Assembly: GCA_038231295.1 (NCBI GenBank)
Contig: JBBRLP010000004.1
Span: forward strand, 1 to 64,000
DNA length: 64,000 nucleotides
Reading direction: 5' to 3'
Origin: JANXLO01 sp038231295
GTDB taxonomy: Bacteria; Armatimonadota; Chthonomonadetes; Chthonomonadales; Chthonomonadaceae
Under the pieces are notes generated by a model. The model saw only the letters and a list, made by a program, of their open reading frames with translations. It was not told where the DNA came from and searched no databases. Position numbers and translations under genes: made by a program. The first letter of the stretch is position 1. Each line of letters begins with the position of its first letter. Of this stretch, positions 6,840-15,038 are shown one piece after another.

Positions 6840-9290
6840 TTAGCGCTCGGAAAGCAGGTGCAGAACTTCGACCAGCAGATGTCTGCCAGCGGTATGGCGC
6901 AGCAGTCCGTCCGGCTGATCGCCCAGACCTCCGTGTAGTCGAAGTGTCGTCAACAGTAGTTTGCCTCCCGTGGGGAAGAGGACTTCGGCGAGGTAGTCGG
7001 ATACGCCACACGTCCGGGCATCCACCCGCCGCAGCAGTGGACGATACACCGCCTGCGGAAAGAGGGAGGCAAGGGCGTCGGGCAGCAGAGCGCAGTCCGG
7101 GCCGAGGCCGAAGAAGTTGATGTCGGTGAAGCCTTCGTGTGGGAACTGCTCCCAGAGGGGATGCGGATCGAACAGTTTCATCGTCTCCCGCCAGAACGGG
7201 CAGGCTTCGGTCGGCAACCCGCCGCCGCTGTCCACGAAAACGAATGCCCGGCCTCCCCGCTCCGCGAACGCGCCAATCTCCTCTGTCCAGCGTGAGGCGA
7301 CCAGCAGGTCTTCCGTGCCGAGCGTGTCAATGGTCTGCGCCTGGCACCTTTTCCACTCCGCACCGTATCGTTCCAGACCGGTCAATCGCGAATCGGGATC
7401 GAAGGCGGCGAAGGGCGGAAGTGTTTTCCAGTCCGTTTTGGGAACGGCCCAGAGGGGCCATTCGTTCTGCACCGTTTCGGTATCATCCAGGCGCAGTGTC
7501 GCCCGAAGGGTAAGTCGTGTCATGCAAGTCACTTCCGGGAGGACGAGTTCCACGACGGTAAGCTGCTCTACAGTCCCGGATTTGAGACTGTGCGGCAGGT
7601 TCTGAAGCGCAGTCTCAGAGAGGCATTCCCCTCCGGTATCCATAACTGTGATCTGCCCGGAGAGAGGACTGCACGTCGGGCCGTAGTGGGAGATGCCGAG
7701 GCGCGGCAGGATTGTTTCGCCGCTCGTGTGCGTCCAGTGGTCAATGTAGGAGGGCCTATCTCCTCCCGCGATCCAGTTGCGCCGTCGGTGCCAGCCAAGA
7801 AACAGGACGGTGTCGGCGTTGAAGCACGTAAACTCCTCCGGCGAGTAGCGGAAATCCCCGAAGTCGTCGAACATTCCTGCGGTGGAGATGGGGGTATCGC
7901 GCAGTCCGGTGATGACATAGCCCGACATCTCCCGGTACGTCCGCACCAGTTCGACCGTGTATTTTCGGTGCAGAAGTGTCTGCCGCCGCTGTCCCTCTTT
8001 TAGCTCCTCGCGTCGTTCCAGCAGACCATGCTTCTCCAGATTCGCCCACTCCCCGACGATGTTCATATCCCAGCGTACGCCCTGCGGATTGCGCTTGGGA
8101 TCGTCTACGGCCCACCAGGGCAGTTCGCCGCCGTGCGCCGCTTTGAGGGCAGGCAGGTCACGAAACGCATCTGCATCGCAGAACTCGCCGAAGAGCCAGG
8201 GCTGATCGGGCCTCCAGCGGGGCAAGAAGTAGTCGAAGGTGTTTCGCAGGAAGGGCAGGTCGCAGTAGAAATGATAGTCGTAGTAGTCGGCATATTCGAC
8301 AAGCTGACCGCCATAGCATTCGCCCCCACCGCTGTTGTCTCGCAGAAGGGTTCCCTCGGTCAGGCTGCGGATACGGTGATACAGGGTTTTGAGGAACTCT
8401 GCCGGACAGGTGGCAGAAAGCTCACAGCCCAGCGACCAGACCACGATGCAGGGATGATGCCGTAACTGTAAAACAATGGCTTCGTACTCACGCCGAACCT
8501 GCTCCAGTTGCGCGGCGTCCATCTCCGGCAGCCAGAGCGGGAGTTCCAGCCAGACCAGTATCCCCATCGCATCGCACAGGTCGAGATAGGCGGGTGGGGG
8601 AACCCAGAGACAGCACTTGACGCCGTTGTAGCCTAGGGCGCGAAGGTTTTCCAGTTCCGCCTGCATCACCGCGACGGGAGGATTGCAGTGCAGCGTTCCG
8701 GGATACCATCCCCACGATAGCGCCATGCGCGGGTAGAAAGGCTTGCCGTTCAGCGTGAGCGGAGCGCCGCTTCGTCCCACCTCACGTTTCCTCGTTTGCC
8801 GCGCCAACCCCTCACCATCTACGCTCTCGCTGCCCGTCAACTCCAGGCGGACTTCCTGCCAGATACCACCGAACAGATAGCCCCAGACATAGGGCAGAAA
8901 GCCCGCTGTAGTCTGCTTCGTGGGGTAGGAAAGTCCGCCGGGCTTTACGACGCGCACCAGGATTTCCGCCCGCATACTTTCGCCAACGGCCTCTGTGATC
9001 TCGAACGTGAAGGCGTCCCAGGCTCCGATATGTTCCCCGACCGCGCTGCCATTGACCGTCACCTGACAGGCATAGGAGACCGCCCCGAACCGCAGCCAGA
9101 GTCGCGTGTCGCGGCTTTCCGTCCAGTCTGCCGGGATTGCGATGACCTTGCGATACCAGCCCGGTCCTTCCCGATCGTGCGGGACTCCGATCTGCTCCCA
9201 GCAGCCGGGAACCGTCACGGGCAGCCATTCCGCCTGGGAATCGATACGAAACTCCCATTCGCCCGACAGGACGACAGAATCCAGCGCCAT
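6840..9290 (-). CDS. Glycoside hydrolase family 2 protein (beta-galactosidase/glucuronidase type)
   Basis: An 816-residue GH2 enzyme without a signal peptide, so probably cytoplasmic. The N-terminal sugar-binding jelly roll (about 1-155) has GEWEFRIDS, VPGCWEQIG and GWYRKV. The TIM barrel starts near 180 with NGKPFYPRMALSWGW. The acid/base candidate is Glu290 in VVWSLGCELS, where the usual SLGNE has Cys instead of Asn; the nucleophile candidate is Glu369 in WLFGEFCDAD. A C-terminal region of about 300 residues beyond the barrel, including a DPHPLWEQFPHEGF segment, is not typical of classical LacZ and may be an accessory domain. The Asn-to-Cys change next to the acid/base is unusual and could affect specificity. 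ATG 9290 is preceded by GGTGGGGAG. Confidence 0.85.
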   Translation of the reverse strand: MALDSVVLSGEWEFRIDSQAEWLPVTVPGCWEQIGVPHDREGPGWYRKVIAIPADWTESRDTRLWLRFGAVSYACQVTVNGSAVGEHIGAWDAFTFEITEAVGESMRAEILVRVVKPGGLSYPTKQTTAGFLPYVWGYLFGGIWQEVRLELTGSESVDGEGLARQTRKREVGRSGAPLTLNGKPFYPRMALSWGWYPGTLHCNPPVAVMQAELENLRALGYNGVKCCLWVPPPAYLDLCDAMGILVWLELPLWLPEMDAAQLEQVRREYEAIVLQLRHHPCIVVWSLGCELSATCPAEFLKTLYHRIRSLTEGTLLRDNSGGGECYGGQLVEYADYYDYHFYCDLPFLRNTFDYFLPRWRPDQPWLFGEFCDADAFRDLPALKAAHGGELPWWAVDDPKRNPQGVRWDMNIVGEWANLEKHGLLERREELKEGQRRQTLLHRKYTVELVRTYREMSGYVITGLRDTPISTAGMFDDFGDFRYSPEEFTCFNADTVLFLGWHRRRNWIAGGDRPSYIDHWTHTSGETILPRLGISHYGPTCSPLSGQITVMDTGGECLSETALQNLPHSLKSGTVEQLTVVELVLPEVTCMTRLTLRATLRLDDTETVQNEWPLWAVPKTDWKTLPPFAAFDPDSRLTGLERYGAEWKRCQAQTIDTLGTEDLLVASRWTEEIGAFAERGGRAFVFVDSGGGLPTEACPFWRETMKLFDPHPLWEQFPHEGFTDINFFGLGPDCALLPDALASLFPQAVYRPLLRRVDARTCGVSDYLAEVLFPTGGKLLLTTLRLHGGLGDQPDGLLRHTAGRHLLVEVLHLLSER

Positions 9291-9471
9291 ACGCTCCCCA
9301 CCTTCCTATTCTCTGCCGTCGTGAGGACGTCTCCAAACGGCTTGTCACGCTATTATAACCGACTTGACGAGGGAAAGAAAGGCGAACGGGACGCAAAAGC
9401 AGGGCTTTGGCGGCACGATGTCGAATAAGTGGCACAGACATACAGACTGTCGGAAAGAGCAGGATTAACCG

Positions 9472-10191
9472 ATGAAGGAACAACTCGCCGCACTCTACGC
9501 GCTCCAGAAACTGGACAGCGGTATAGATGCCCTCATACGGCAGTTCGCCGCGCTTGATAAAGGCGCGACCGAAAAAGCCGAGTACGATGCAGCCAACGCT
9601 GCCTACAAAGAACTGGATCACGCGCTCCACGGCACCAGCGGAATGCTGAAAGATACTGAGTTGGAGCAAAAAGCGGTCGAAGAGAAACGCGCCGAGGTCG
9701 AGAAAAAACTCTATAGCGGCACGGTTCGCAACCCGAAAGAGCTTCAGGCGATGCAGGAAGAGGTCGAGATGCTGGCCCGTCAGCGGGGCCGCCTTGACGA
9801 GAAGATTATCCTCCTTCTGGACGAGATCGAAGGGGCGAAACACAATCATGCTGTCGCGAAGAAGGCCCTGAGTGTCGCGAAAGCCTCTCTGAAAGCCAAA
9901 CTCTCCGCCGCTCAGGCTGCGAGAGACGATATGTCTGCCCAGGCGCAGCGCCTAGACGCGCATCGCCAACACGCTCTCAAAGGCGTGAGTGAAGAACTGA
10001 AGGAGCGATACGATAAATTGCGTAAAGCCAATCAGGGCATTGGTATCGCTCCGGTGCAGGATGGGAATACCTGCGGCGGCTGCCGCATGGGACTTCCCTC
10101 GCAGGTTGTCTCGCGTGTTCGGCTTGGCAAAGACTTCGAGACCTGCCCGAACTGTGGACGGATGCTGTGTGAGGGAGACCCAAAGGTATGA
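9472..10191 (+). CDS. Coiled-coil zinc-ribbon protein (C4-type, DUF164-like)
   Basis: A 239-residue protein. Residues 1-180 are almost entirely a charged, Ala/Glu/Lys-rich coiled coil. The C-terminus carries a four-Cys zinc ribbon, CGGCRMGLPSQ...CPNCGRML. This is the conserved bacterial family often labelled zf-RING_7 or C4-type zinc ribbon, thought to bind nucleic acid or act as an adaptor; its function is not settled. The TGA stop overlaps the ATG of the following RNase H gene (10188-10191), a common pairing for this family and a sign of coupled translation. Start ATG 9472 has AGCAGGA upstream. Confidence 0.85.
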   Translation: MKEQLAALYALQKLDSGIDALIRQFAALDKGATEKAEYDAANAAYKELDHALHGTSGMLKDTELEQKAVEEKRAEVEKKLYSGTVRNPKELQAMQEEVEMLARQRGRLDEKIILLLDEIEGAKHNHAVAKKALSVAKASLKAKLSAAQAARDDMSAQAQRLDAHRQHALKGVSEELKERYDKLRKANQGIGIAPVQDGNTCGGCRMGLPSQVVSRVRLGKDFETCPNCGRMLCEGDPKV

Positions 10192-10598
10192 GCGTCGGCA
10201 TCTGGCGAGCGCATGTGGACGGCGCGGCGCGTGGCAACCCCGGCCCGGCGGGCGTCGGCGTTATCATTGAGGATGCGGAGGGCAACGTTCTCAAAGAGGT
10301 TGCGGAACCTCTGGGACGCACCACCAACAACGTCGCCGAATACACCGCCATGATCCGCGCTCTGGAAGAGGCCCGTGCGCTCGGATGCAGCCGCCTGGCA
10401 GTCTTCACCGACAGTGAACTGATGGCGCACCAACTGAACGGCCGATACGCGGTCAAAGCCCCCCACCTGCTGCCGCTCTACCAGCGAGCGCGAGTCTTGC
10501 TGAATCAATTTGACGCCGCGACTGTGACCCATGTCCGGCGGGAACTCAACAAACGCGCCGACGCCCTCTCCAATATCGGCGCCGATCAGGTGAAGTGA
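10188..10598 (+). CDS. Ribonuclease HI family protein
   Basis: A 136-residue RNase HI-type enzyme that would cut the RNA strand of RNA-DNA hybrids. The catalytic acidic set is visible: Asp in HVDGAARGNPGPAG, Glu in NNVAEYTAMIRAL, Asp in VFTDSELMAHQLNG and Asp in NKRADALSNIG. It is the short bacterial or archaeal-like form lacking the basic protrusion, like the RNase HI domains that accompany zinc-ribbon proteins. It overlaps the upstream gene by ATGA and is followed after 12 nt by the PhyH gene. Confidence 0.9.
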   Translation: MSVGIWRAHVDGAARGNPGPAGVGVIIEDAEGNVLKEVAEPLGRTTNNVAEYTAMIRALEEARALGCSRLAVFTDSELMAHQLNGRYAVKAPHLLPLYQRARVLLNQFDAATVTHVRRELNKRADALSNIGADQVK

Positions 10599-10610
10599 GG
10601 AGATGCGACG

Positions 10611-11444
10611 ATGCACGAGGCCGTTCTGACGGACAAACAACGGGCTGCCTTCGAGAGCGACGGCTTTCTGGTCGTGCCGAACGCCCTGCCGCCGGAGATG
10701 GTGGCGAAGCTTACGGACGCGGTAGATCGTTTGTATGCAGCGGGAGTCGAGGCGCAGGGCCTCTCGAAAACCAATCACTGGCAGACGCGCAACTGCATCA
10801 CGCTCGACGACACCTTCCTCGAACTCCTCGATTGGCCCGCGACGGTTCCTCTCGTGGTAGACCTGTTGAACTGGAATATTCAGCTCATTACGTCCCACCT
10901 CATTGTCCGTGCGCCCAGCCCACCGGACGCTGATGCGGGCTGGAAGGCGGAAGGCTGGCATCGCGACGGAGGCACCTCCCCGCAGGAGATGCAGGAACCG
11001 CATCCGCGCCTGTTCATCAAAATCGCCTACTGGCTGACCGATGTGAGCGAACCGGGACGTGGCAATATTCGGTTCATCCCCGGCAGCAACCGCCTTATCG
11101 GACGGCCCGCGCAGGCAGAAGACGCGCCCGATCCTTACGGAGCCATCGAAATCTGCGCGAAACCGGGCGATGCGGTCCTCTTCGAGAACCGCACCTGGCA
11201 CGCGGTCGGCCCCAACCTCTCCAATATCACGCGCAAAAGCCTCTTCTTCGGGTATGGCTATCGCTGGCTGCGCCCGATGGACTATGTGGCGATGCCGCAG
11301 GAACTTCTTGAACGCTGTTCGCCGATAGACCGCCAACTGCTCGGAGAAGCCAAAACCCCCATCGGTCACGTTCTGCCGCAGGACGAAGATGTACCGCTTA
11401 AAGCCTGGTGGCTTGCACGTCAGGCTGCCCTCGCCTCAACGTAG
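10611..11444 (+). CDS. Phytanoyl-CoA dioxygenase-like Fe(II)/2-oxoglutarate oxygenase
   Basis: A 277-residue PhyH-family protein, a non-haem iron oxygenase using 2-oxoglutarate. The iron-binding facial triad is His117 and Asp119 in GWHRDGG and His197 in TWHAVGPN; the basic residue expected to hold 2-oxoglutarate is near Arg208 in NITRKS. The substrate is unknown. PhyH proteins expanded in Armatimonadota and Planctomycetes are often found with sugar oxidoreductases and GH genes, as here. ATG 10611 follows GAGGAG by 7-8 nt. A second member of the family lies at 15956-16708. Confidence 0.88.
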   Translation: MHEAVLTDKQRAAFESDGFLVVPNALPPEMVAKLTDAVDRLYAAGVEAQGLSKTNHWQTRNCITLDDTFLELLDWPATVPLVVDLLNWNIQLITSHLIVRAPSPPDADAGWKAEGWHRDGGTSPQEMQEPHPRLFIKIAYWLTDVSEPGRGNIRFIPGSNRLIGRPAQAEDAPDPYGAIEICAKPGDAVLFENRTWHAVGPNLSNITRKSLFFGYGYRWLRPMDYVAMPQELLERCSPIDRQLLGEAKTPIGHVLPQDEDVPLKAWWLARQAALAST

Positions 11445-11461
11445 AGAGGAGTACGCACGAA

Positions 11462-13015
11462 ATGTATGGTTACCGTTCAGATCGTAAGCGAGAAGTGAGA
11501 GGCAAAGGGTTACACCCTTCGCTACGCGCCCTGGTGGGCAAAGGGTTGACACCCCTCGCTATGCGGCTTCGCCGGATCGTCCTTCGGACGAAACCCAACG
11601 CGACAGGGTTGTTGAGCGCAACGAGTGGCCCTCACAACATAGCCGTTTCCGAAGGAAACTCGGCCGCAGGCCATTCAGCGGAGGAGTTCACTCCACCGTG
11701 TCTCCGAAAAAGCCATAACCGAGGCTGGCTGTTGTCTCAATGCGGAACGATTTGCGCTCTGACACTGAGCGCTGTCTTCGCGAAGGCGGCCGATACGCCC
11801 CCTCTGCTCACGATTCGTTCTCCTCACCATCCTTCCCTGAATGCTATCGTCACGCTGCCAGTTCCGGCAGCCTTTGCCCAGAAAGCGATTACCCAGACCG
11901 GACAGTGGGAACTGGTATATGCCGGCCCGGTCAAACGCATCGCGCCGCCGATTCCCTGTCAACTGTTGAGGGCGAACGGACAGACGACCCTCACTTTCCT
12001 GTTGCCTCGTATTGGTCAGGGAGAGACGCTGCCATACCAACTGCGATACCGTGATGGCATTCGGAGCCGCTCCACAGCGTCCGAAGTTTACGTGACACAC
12101 ACCGGCGACAACCTGGAAATGCAGGTTATGGGCAGTCTCTTCACCCGCTATACGACGAAGAGTGGACCGAACAAGCCGTTTTTCTATCCTATCCTGACTG
12201 CGGACGGCCTGAACCTGACGCGACGCTGGCCTGTCGAACCCAACGCCGACCCCGCCGAAAGCCACGATCACCCACACCATCGGGGCCTCTGGTTCACCCA
12301 TAGCAGCGTCAACGGTGTGGACTTCTGGTCAGAGGTCGAGACCGATAAAGTCAAACTCGGTAAGACGGTCAACACCGGGTTTTCGGGGATCGTCTCCGGC
12401 CCGGTCTTCGGCGGTTTTCAGGCGACGACGGACTGGATTAAACCCGACGGCAAGCGCATCGCCACCGATACCCGGACCGTGCGCGTCTATCCGCTGCCGA
12501 CTGGCGAACGCCTGCTCGATTTCTCCATCACAATCAGGCCCGACGGCGGGCCGCTCACCTTCGGCGACAACAAGGATGGCGTGTTCGGTCTGCGCGTTCC
12601 CGATTCTCTCGCCGTCAATCCCTCACTCAAACCTGCCGCGCCCGGAACCGGTCACTACACGAACGCGAAGGGCGATAAGGACGGCGCGGCGTGGGGCAAA
12701 GCGGCGGAGTGGGTGGACTACTGGGGGCCAATCGGTGGGCAGACCTGGGGCGTGGCGATGTTCGACAGTCCGCAGAACTTCCGCCATCCGCAGACCTGGC
12801 ACGCCCGCGACTACGGCCTCTTCACTGTGAACCCGTTCGCACTCCACGACTTCAAACTTGGTGACAAGGGCGCGGGCGACTTCACGGTTCCCACAAACGG
12901 CAGCCTGACGCTGCACTATCGCGTCCTCTTCCACAAAGGCGACAACACCGCCGCGCACATCTCTGACCAGTACGCCACCTACGCCGCCCCGCCCGAAGTG
13001 GAGGCCCATTGGTAG
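11462..13015 (+). CDS. DUF6807 (PmoA-like) secreted protein with repeat-encoded N-terminus
   Basis: A 517-residue protein. The family domain occupies about residues 160-517, with HDHPHHRGLWFTHSSVNG, TDWIKPDGKRIATDTRTVR, WVDYWGPIGGQTWGVAMFDS and NPFALHDF. A hydrophobic stretch with a basic start, RKSHNRGWLLSQ...AVFAKAA (about 82-108), looks like a signal peptide, but it lies far inside the frame. Between it and the ATG at 11462, which has an excellent GAGAGGAG site 10 nt upstream, the frame stays open through dispersed repeat A (11500-11700). Either the repeat inserted in frame after the start codon and is translated, or translation begins at TTG 11732 after it. No ATG lies between the repeat and the signal-like segment. 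Confidence 0.75.
   Translation: MYGYRSDRKREVRGKGLHPSLRALVGKGLTPLAMRLRRIVLRTKPNATGLLSATSGPHNIAVSEGNSAAGHSAEEFTPPCLRKSHNRGWLLSQCGTICALTLSAVFAKAADTPPLLTIRSPHHPSLNAIVTLPVPAAFAQKAITQTGQWELVYAGPVKRIAPPIPCQLLRANGQTTLTFLLPRIGQGETLPYQLRYRDGIRSRSTASEVYVTHTGDNLEMQVMGSLFTRYTTKSGPNKPFFYPILTADGLNLTRRWPVEPNADPAESHDHPHHRGLWFTHSSVNGVDFWSEVETDKVKLGKTVNTGFSGIVSGPVFGGFQATTDWIKPDGKRIATDTRTVRVYPLPTGERLLDFSITIRPDGGPLTFGDNKDGVFGLRVPDSLAVNPSLKPAAPGTGHYTNAKGDKDGAAWGKAAEWVDYWGPIGGQTWGVAMFDSPQNFRHPQTWHARDYGLFTVNPFALHDFKLGDKGAGDFTVPTNGSLTLHYRVLFHKGDNTAAHISDQYATYAAPPEVEAHW
11500..11700 (-). repeat. Dispersed palindrome-rich repeat A, copy 2
   Basis: Read on the minus strand this has the same block order as copy 1 at 431-618: CTCCTCCGCTGAATG, TGCGGCC, GTTTCC..GGAAAC, TTCGTCCGAAGGACGATC, CGGCGAAGCCGC, then two GTAGCGA(A/G)GGGTGT units. 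The middle block between the GGAAAC palindrome and the TTCGTCCG palindrome differs in length and sequence between the copies. This copy lies within the 5' part of the DUF6807 reading frame and contains no stop in that frame. Confidence 0.75.
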
Positions 13016-13563
13016 AGCCGACCCTGCGCTATATCGTGGTGGATTTGGAAGCGACGTGCTGGGAAACTCGCGACAGTTCCCGGCACATGGAGATCATCGA
13101 GATCGGCGCGGTCTGTCTTGCCTCCAGCAGCGGCCCGATAGGCCGCGAGTTTGCGGCCTTCGTCAAACCCGTCGCCTCTCCCGTCCTGAGCGAGTTCTGT
13201 ACGCAGTTGACAACCATCCGACAGGAGGACGTAGACGGCGCGGAACTCTTTCCGGCAGTGCTGGCCCGGTTCGTGGCGTGGATAGGGGAGGAACCGTACC
13301 GCCTCGTCTCCTGGGGGGCGTACGACCTCAACCAGTTTCGCAAAGACTGCCTGCGCCACGGCATCCCGCTTCCCCCCGCCTTCGAGAACCACATCAACCT
13401 CAAGCAGGAGTTCTCGAAGGTCAAGAACGTCAGACCTCTGGGTATGAAAGCCGCTCTCGCCCTTCTCAATATCTCCCTCACCGGAACCCACCATCGCGGC
13501 ATTGACGACGCCCGCAATACCGCCCTCATCGCCCAGATCATCCTGCCTCAACTCACAACCTGA
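13009..13563 (+). CDS. DEDDh 3'-5' exonuclease (ERI-1/KapD-like)
   Basis: A 184-residue exonuclease of the DnaQ-like superfamily. Motif Exo I is VVDLEATCWE with the Asp-x-Glu pair, the Exo II Asp is in SWGAYDLNQF and Exo III is HHRGIDDARNTA with His followed by Asp. The WE after Exo I and the LTTIRQEDVDGA segment resemble the ERI-1/KapD group that trims RNA or DNA ends. The only sensible start is TTG 13009, which overlaps the end of the preceding gene, so translation is probably coupled. The next gene, on the other strand, ends 24 nt away. Confidence 0.85.
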   Translation: MVEPTLRYIVVDLEATCWETRDSSRHMEIIEIGAVCLASSSGPIGREFAAFVKPVASPVLSEFCTQLTTIRQEDVDGAELFPAVLARFVAWIGEEPYRLVSWGAYDLNQFRKDCLRHGIPLPPAFENHINLKQEFSKVKNVRPLGMKAALALLNISLTGTHHRGIDDARNTALIAQIILPQLTT

Positions 13564-13587
13564 TCCGCCGCGCCATCAATCAGGTTG

Positions 13588-14397
13588 TCACGGTTTGTCT
13601 TTACCTGGAACCATTGGCAGCCATTGGAATAACGGCTTGCCCTTTGTATCGGTCACTTTGGCATGGCTATCGGCGTAGGCGAACACCAGCAGACCATTAT
13701 GCCGCAGCGGTTTTGGAAAGAGTTCTTCCGCGCCTGTCGCGTTTTCGCGGGGGAGCGAATCAAACAGCAGTATCGTCTTGTCGGGAGCGGCGAGACTGGC
13801 TTTTTCTCCCCAGGCAAGAAAACGGTTCATCGCATAGGATGGGAGCGTGTGATTCTCTTCGTCCGGGCAGCGATAGACCGCACGGTACTTGATATAGGGA
13901 AGCGTGACCGTTGTCCAAGTGTTGGATGGCGGATACCGGTCGTCATAGTCCTGCACATACATCTGCATTCCCAACCCCAACTGTTTCAGGTCGCTGATGC
14001 AGGAAGTCAGGCGAGCAGGTGGGTGACGGAGGGTCTGCATGCCGGGCAGTAGCAGCGGAATGAAAATCAGTGAGGCCAGTCCGAGGATGAAGCCCGCGCC
14101 ACCGCTGGCAGCAGCGGACGGATGCGTGACGCGCACACTTCCCCGCGCCACCATGCCGAGGCCGAGCAGCATCCCGCACAGCGGCGCAAACAGCATGATC
14201 TGCGCCAGCGCCTTCCAGAATCGGTCGGGCAGGCTGAGGGAGGTGTAGCGGTTGGCTGTCAGTAAGACAACTGCGAACAGGATCGGACCGAGGGCCGACA
14301 GCCAGAGAGAGACGTTCGCCAGCCTCAGCCAGCCTCGCCTACTGGAGACGCCCAGCATCGCCTCCGAGACATTCCGATCAATTTCTCCTGAATTCAT
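13588..14397 (-). CDS. Membrane protein with pseudopilin-like H-X9-D C-terminal domain
   Basis: A 269-residue protein. Residues about 25-120 hold three or four hydrophobic segments (LANVSLWLSALGPILFAVVL, a second near IMLFAPLCGMLLGLGMV, a third near FILGLASLIFIPLLL). The soluble end starts with SCISDLKQLGLGMQMYVQDY and ends in HNGLLVFAYADSH, the hallmark segments of planctomycete and Armatimonadota pseudopilins (DUF1559-like, H-X9-DG), here with Ser for the final Gly. Normally that head follows a GFTLIE pilin helix; here it is joined to a multi-pass membrane part. ATG 14397 has GAAGGAGG 6 nt upstream and overlaps the preceding gene by ATGA. It is the last gene of the 15839-13588 operon. Function unknown. 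Confidence 0.75.
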   Translation of the reverse strand: MNSGEIDRNVSEAMLGVSSRRGWLRLANVSLWLSALGPILFAVVLLTANRYTSLSLPDRFWKALAQIMLFAPLCGMLLGLGMVARGSVRVTHPSAAASGGAGFILGLASLIFIPLLLPGMQTLRHPPARLTSCISDLKQLGLGMQMYVQDYDDRYPPSNTWTTVTLPYIKYRAVYRCPDEENHTLPSYAMNRFLAWGEKASLAAPDKTILLFDSLPRENATGAEELFPKPLRHNGLLVFAYADSHAKVTDTKGKPLFQWLPMVPGKDKP

Positions 14398-14831
14398 AGA
14401 GCCTCCTTCGCCTCCATAATGGAAACTGTTTTCTTGCGCGTGAAACCTGTGGGCCATGTTCCCCAGCAGAACCCTGCGATAATCGCTCCGATACTGTAAG
14501 CGACGACATCCCAGGGATCGGTTGAGGTCCAGGCGAACGGCCCTTTGATCACCGACGGCCCAAGCCATTTGAAAAACAACGACCAGATAATGAGATGTGA
14601 AAGCATTTCGAAGCGCGTGGGATAACTGTATGGTCTTCGCATTTTGAGCAGGCGATAGACGAACAGCACAGGTGGCAGACAAAACGGGATACAGAGAACA
14701 TCGTTGCCATAATAGGCGAACAGGGTCGTGTGCCCCTGCGACCAGGGCTTGAACAGCCACCGATTGAGCAGATAGAGAACAAAGGCTGTCAGAAAAACCG
14801 GATCAAAGCAGTAGCGATATTTGCGGGGCAT
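14394..14831 (-). CDS. Small four-helix membrane protein, unknown
   Basis: A 145-residue protein with four likely membrane segments: FDPVFLTAFVLYLLNRWLF, the DVLCIPFCLPPVLFVYRLL stretch, LSHLIIWSLFFKWLG and DVVAYSIGAIIAGFCWGTW. The Asp-rich DPWDVVAYSIG segment is faintly like VanZ-type proteins, but I would not assign it. The frame is open to 14939, but ATG 14831 has GGGAGG 6-7 nt upstream and starts right at the basic MPRKYRY end. It sits 26 nt after a 44-aa membrane ORF and overlaps the next gene by 4 nt, so all are likely translated together. Confidence 0.7.
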   Translation of the reverse strand: MPRKYRYCFDPVFLTAFVLYLLNRWLFKPWSQGHTTLFAYYGNDVLCIPFCLPPVLFVYRLLKMRRPYSYPTRFEMLSHLIIWSLFFKWLGPSVIKGPFAWTSTDPWDVVAYSIGAIIAGFCWGTWPTGFTRKKTVSIMEAKEAL

Positions 14832-14857
14832 GGTTTGCCTCCCTTCCAGACGCCCGG

Positions 14858-14992
14858 TCAGTGACCTGCTGGAGTGTGGGCGAGAAGGATGAAGACGGCA
14901 GAGCCAAACGCCCCCAATATAATCATACAGCCGATACAATTGAGTCGGTTGACCGACGGTTCGCTATTGTTGTCTTCGGGAGGTTGTGTCAT
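14858..14992 (-). CDS. Single-pass 44-aa membrane peptide
   Basis: This short frame begins at ATG 14992 behind GAAGAGGAG with a spacing of about 7 nt and ends at TGA 14858-14860. The product starts MTQPPEDNNSEPSVN, a polar N-terminus, followed by CIGCMIILGAFGSAVFILLA, one membrane segment. It fits into the gap between two genes of the same operon, 46 nt after one and 26 nt before the other. The ribosome site, hydrophobic profile and spacing support it. I do not recognise a family. It may be a small partner of the neighbouring membrane proteins. Confidence 0.55.
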   Translation of the reverse strand: MTQPPEDNNSEPSVNRLNCIGCMIILGAFGSAVFILLAHTPAGH

Positions 14993-15038
14993 CGGAGGCT
15001 CCTCTTCGGCAACAGTGGCCGTATCTCAGAACTTCAGG

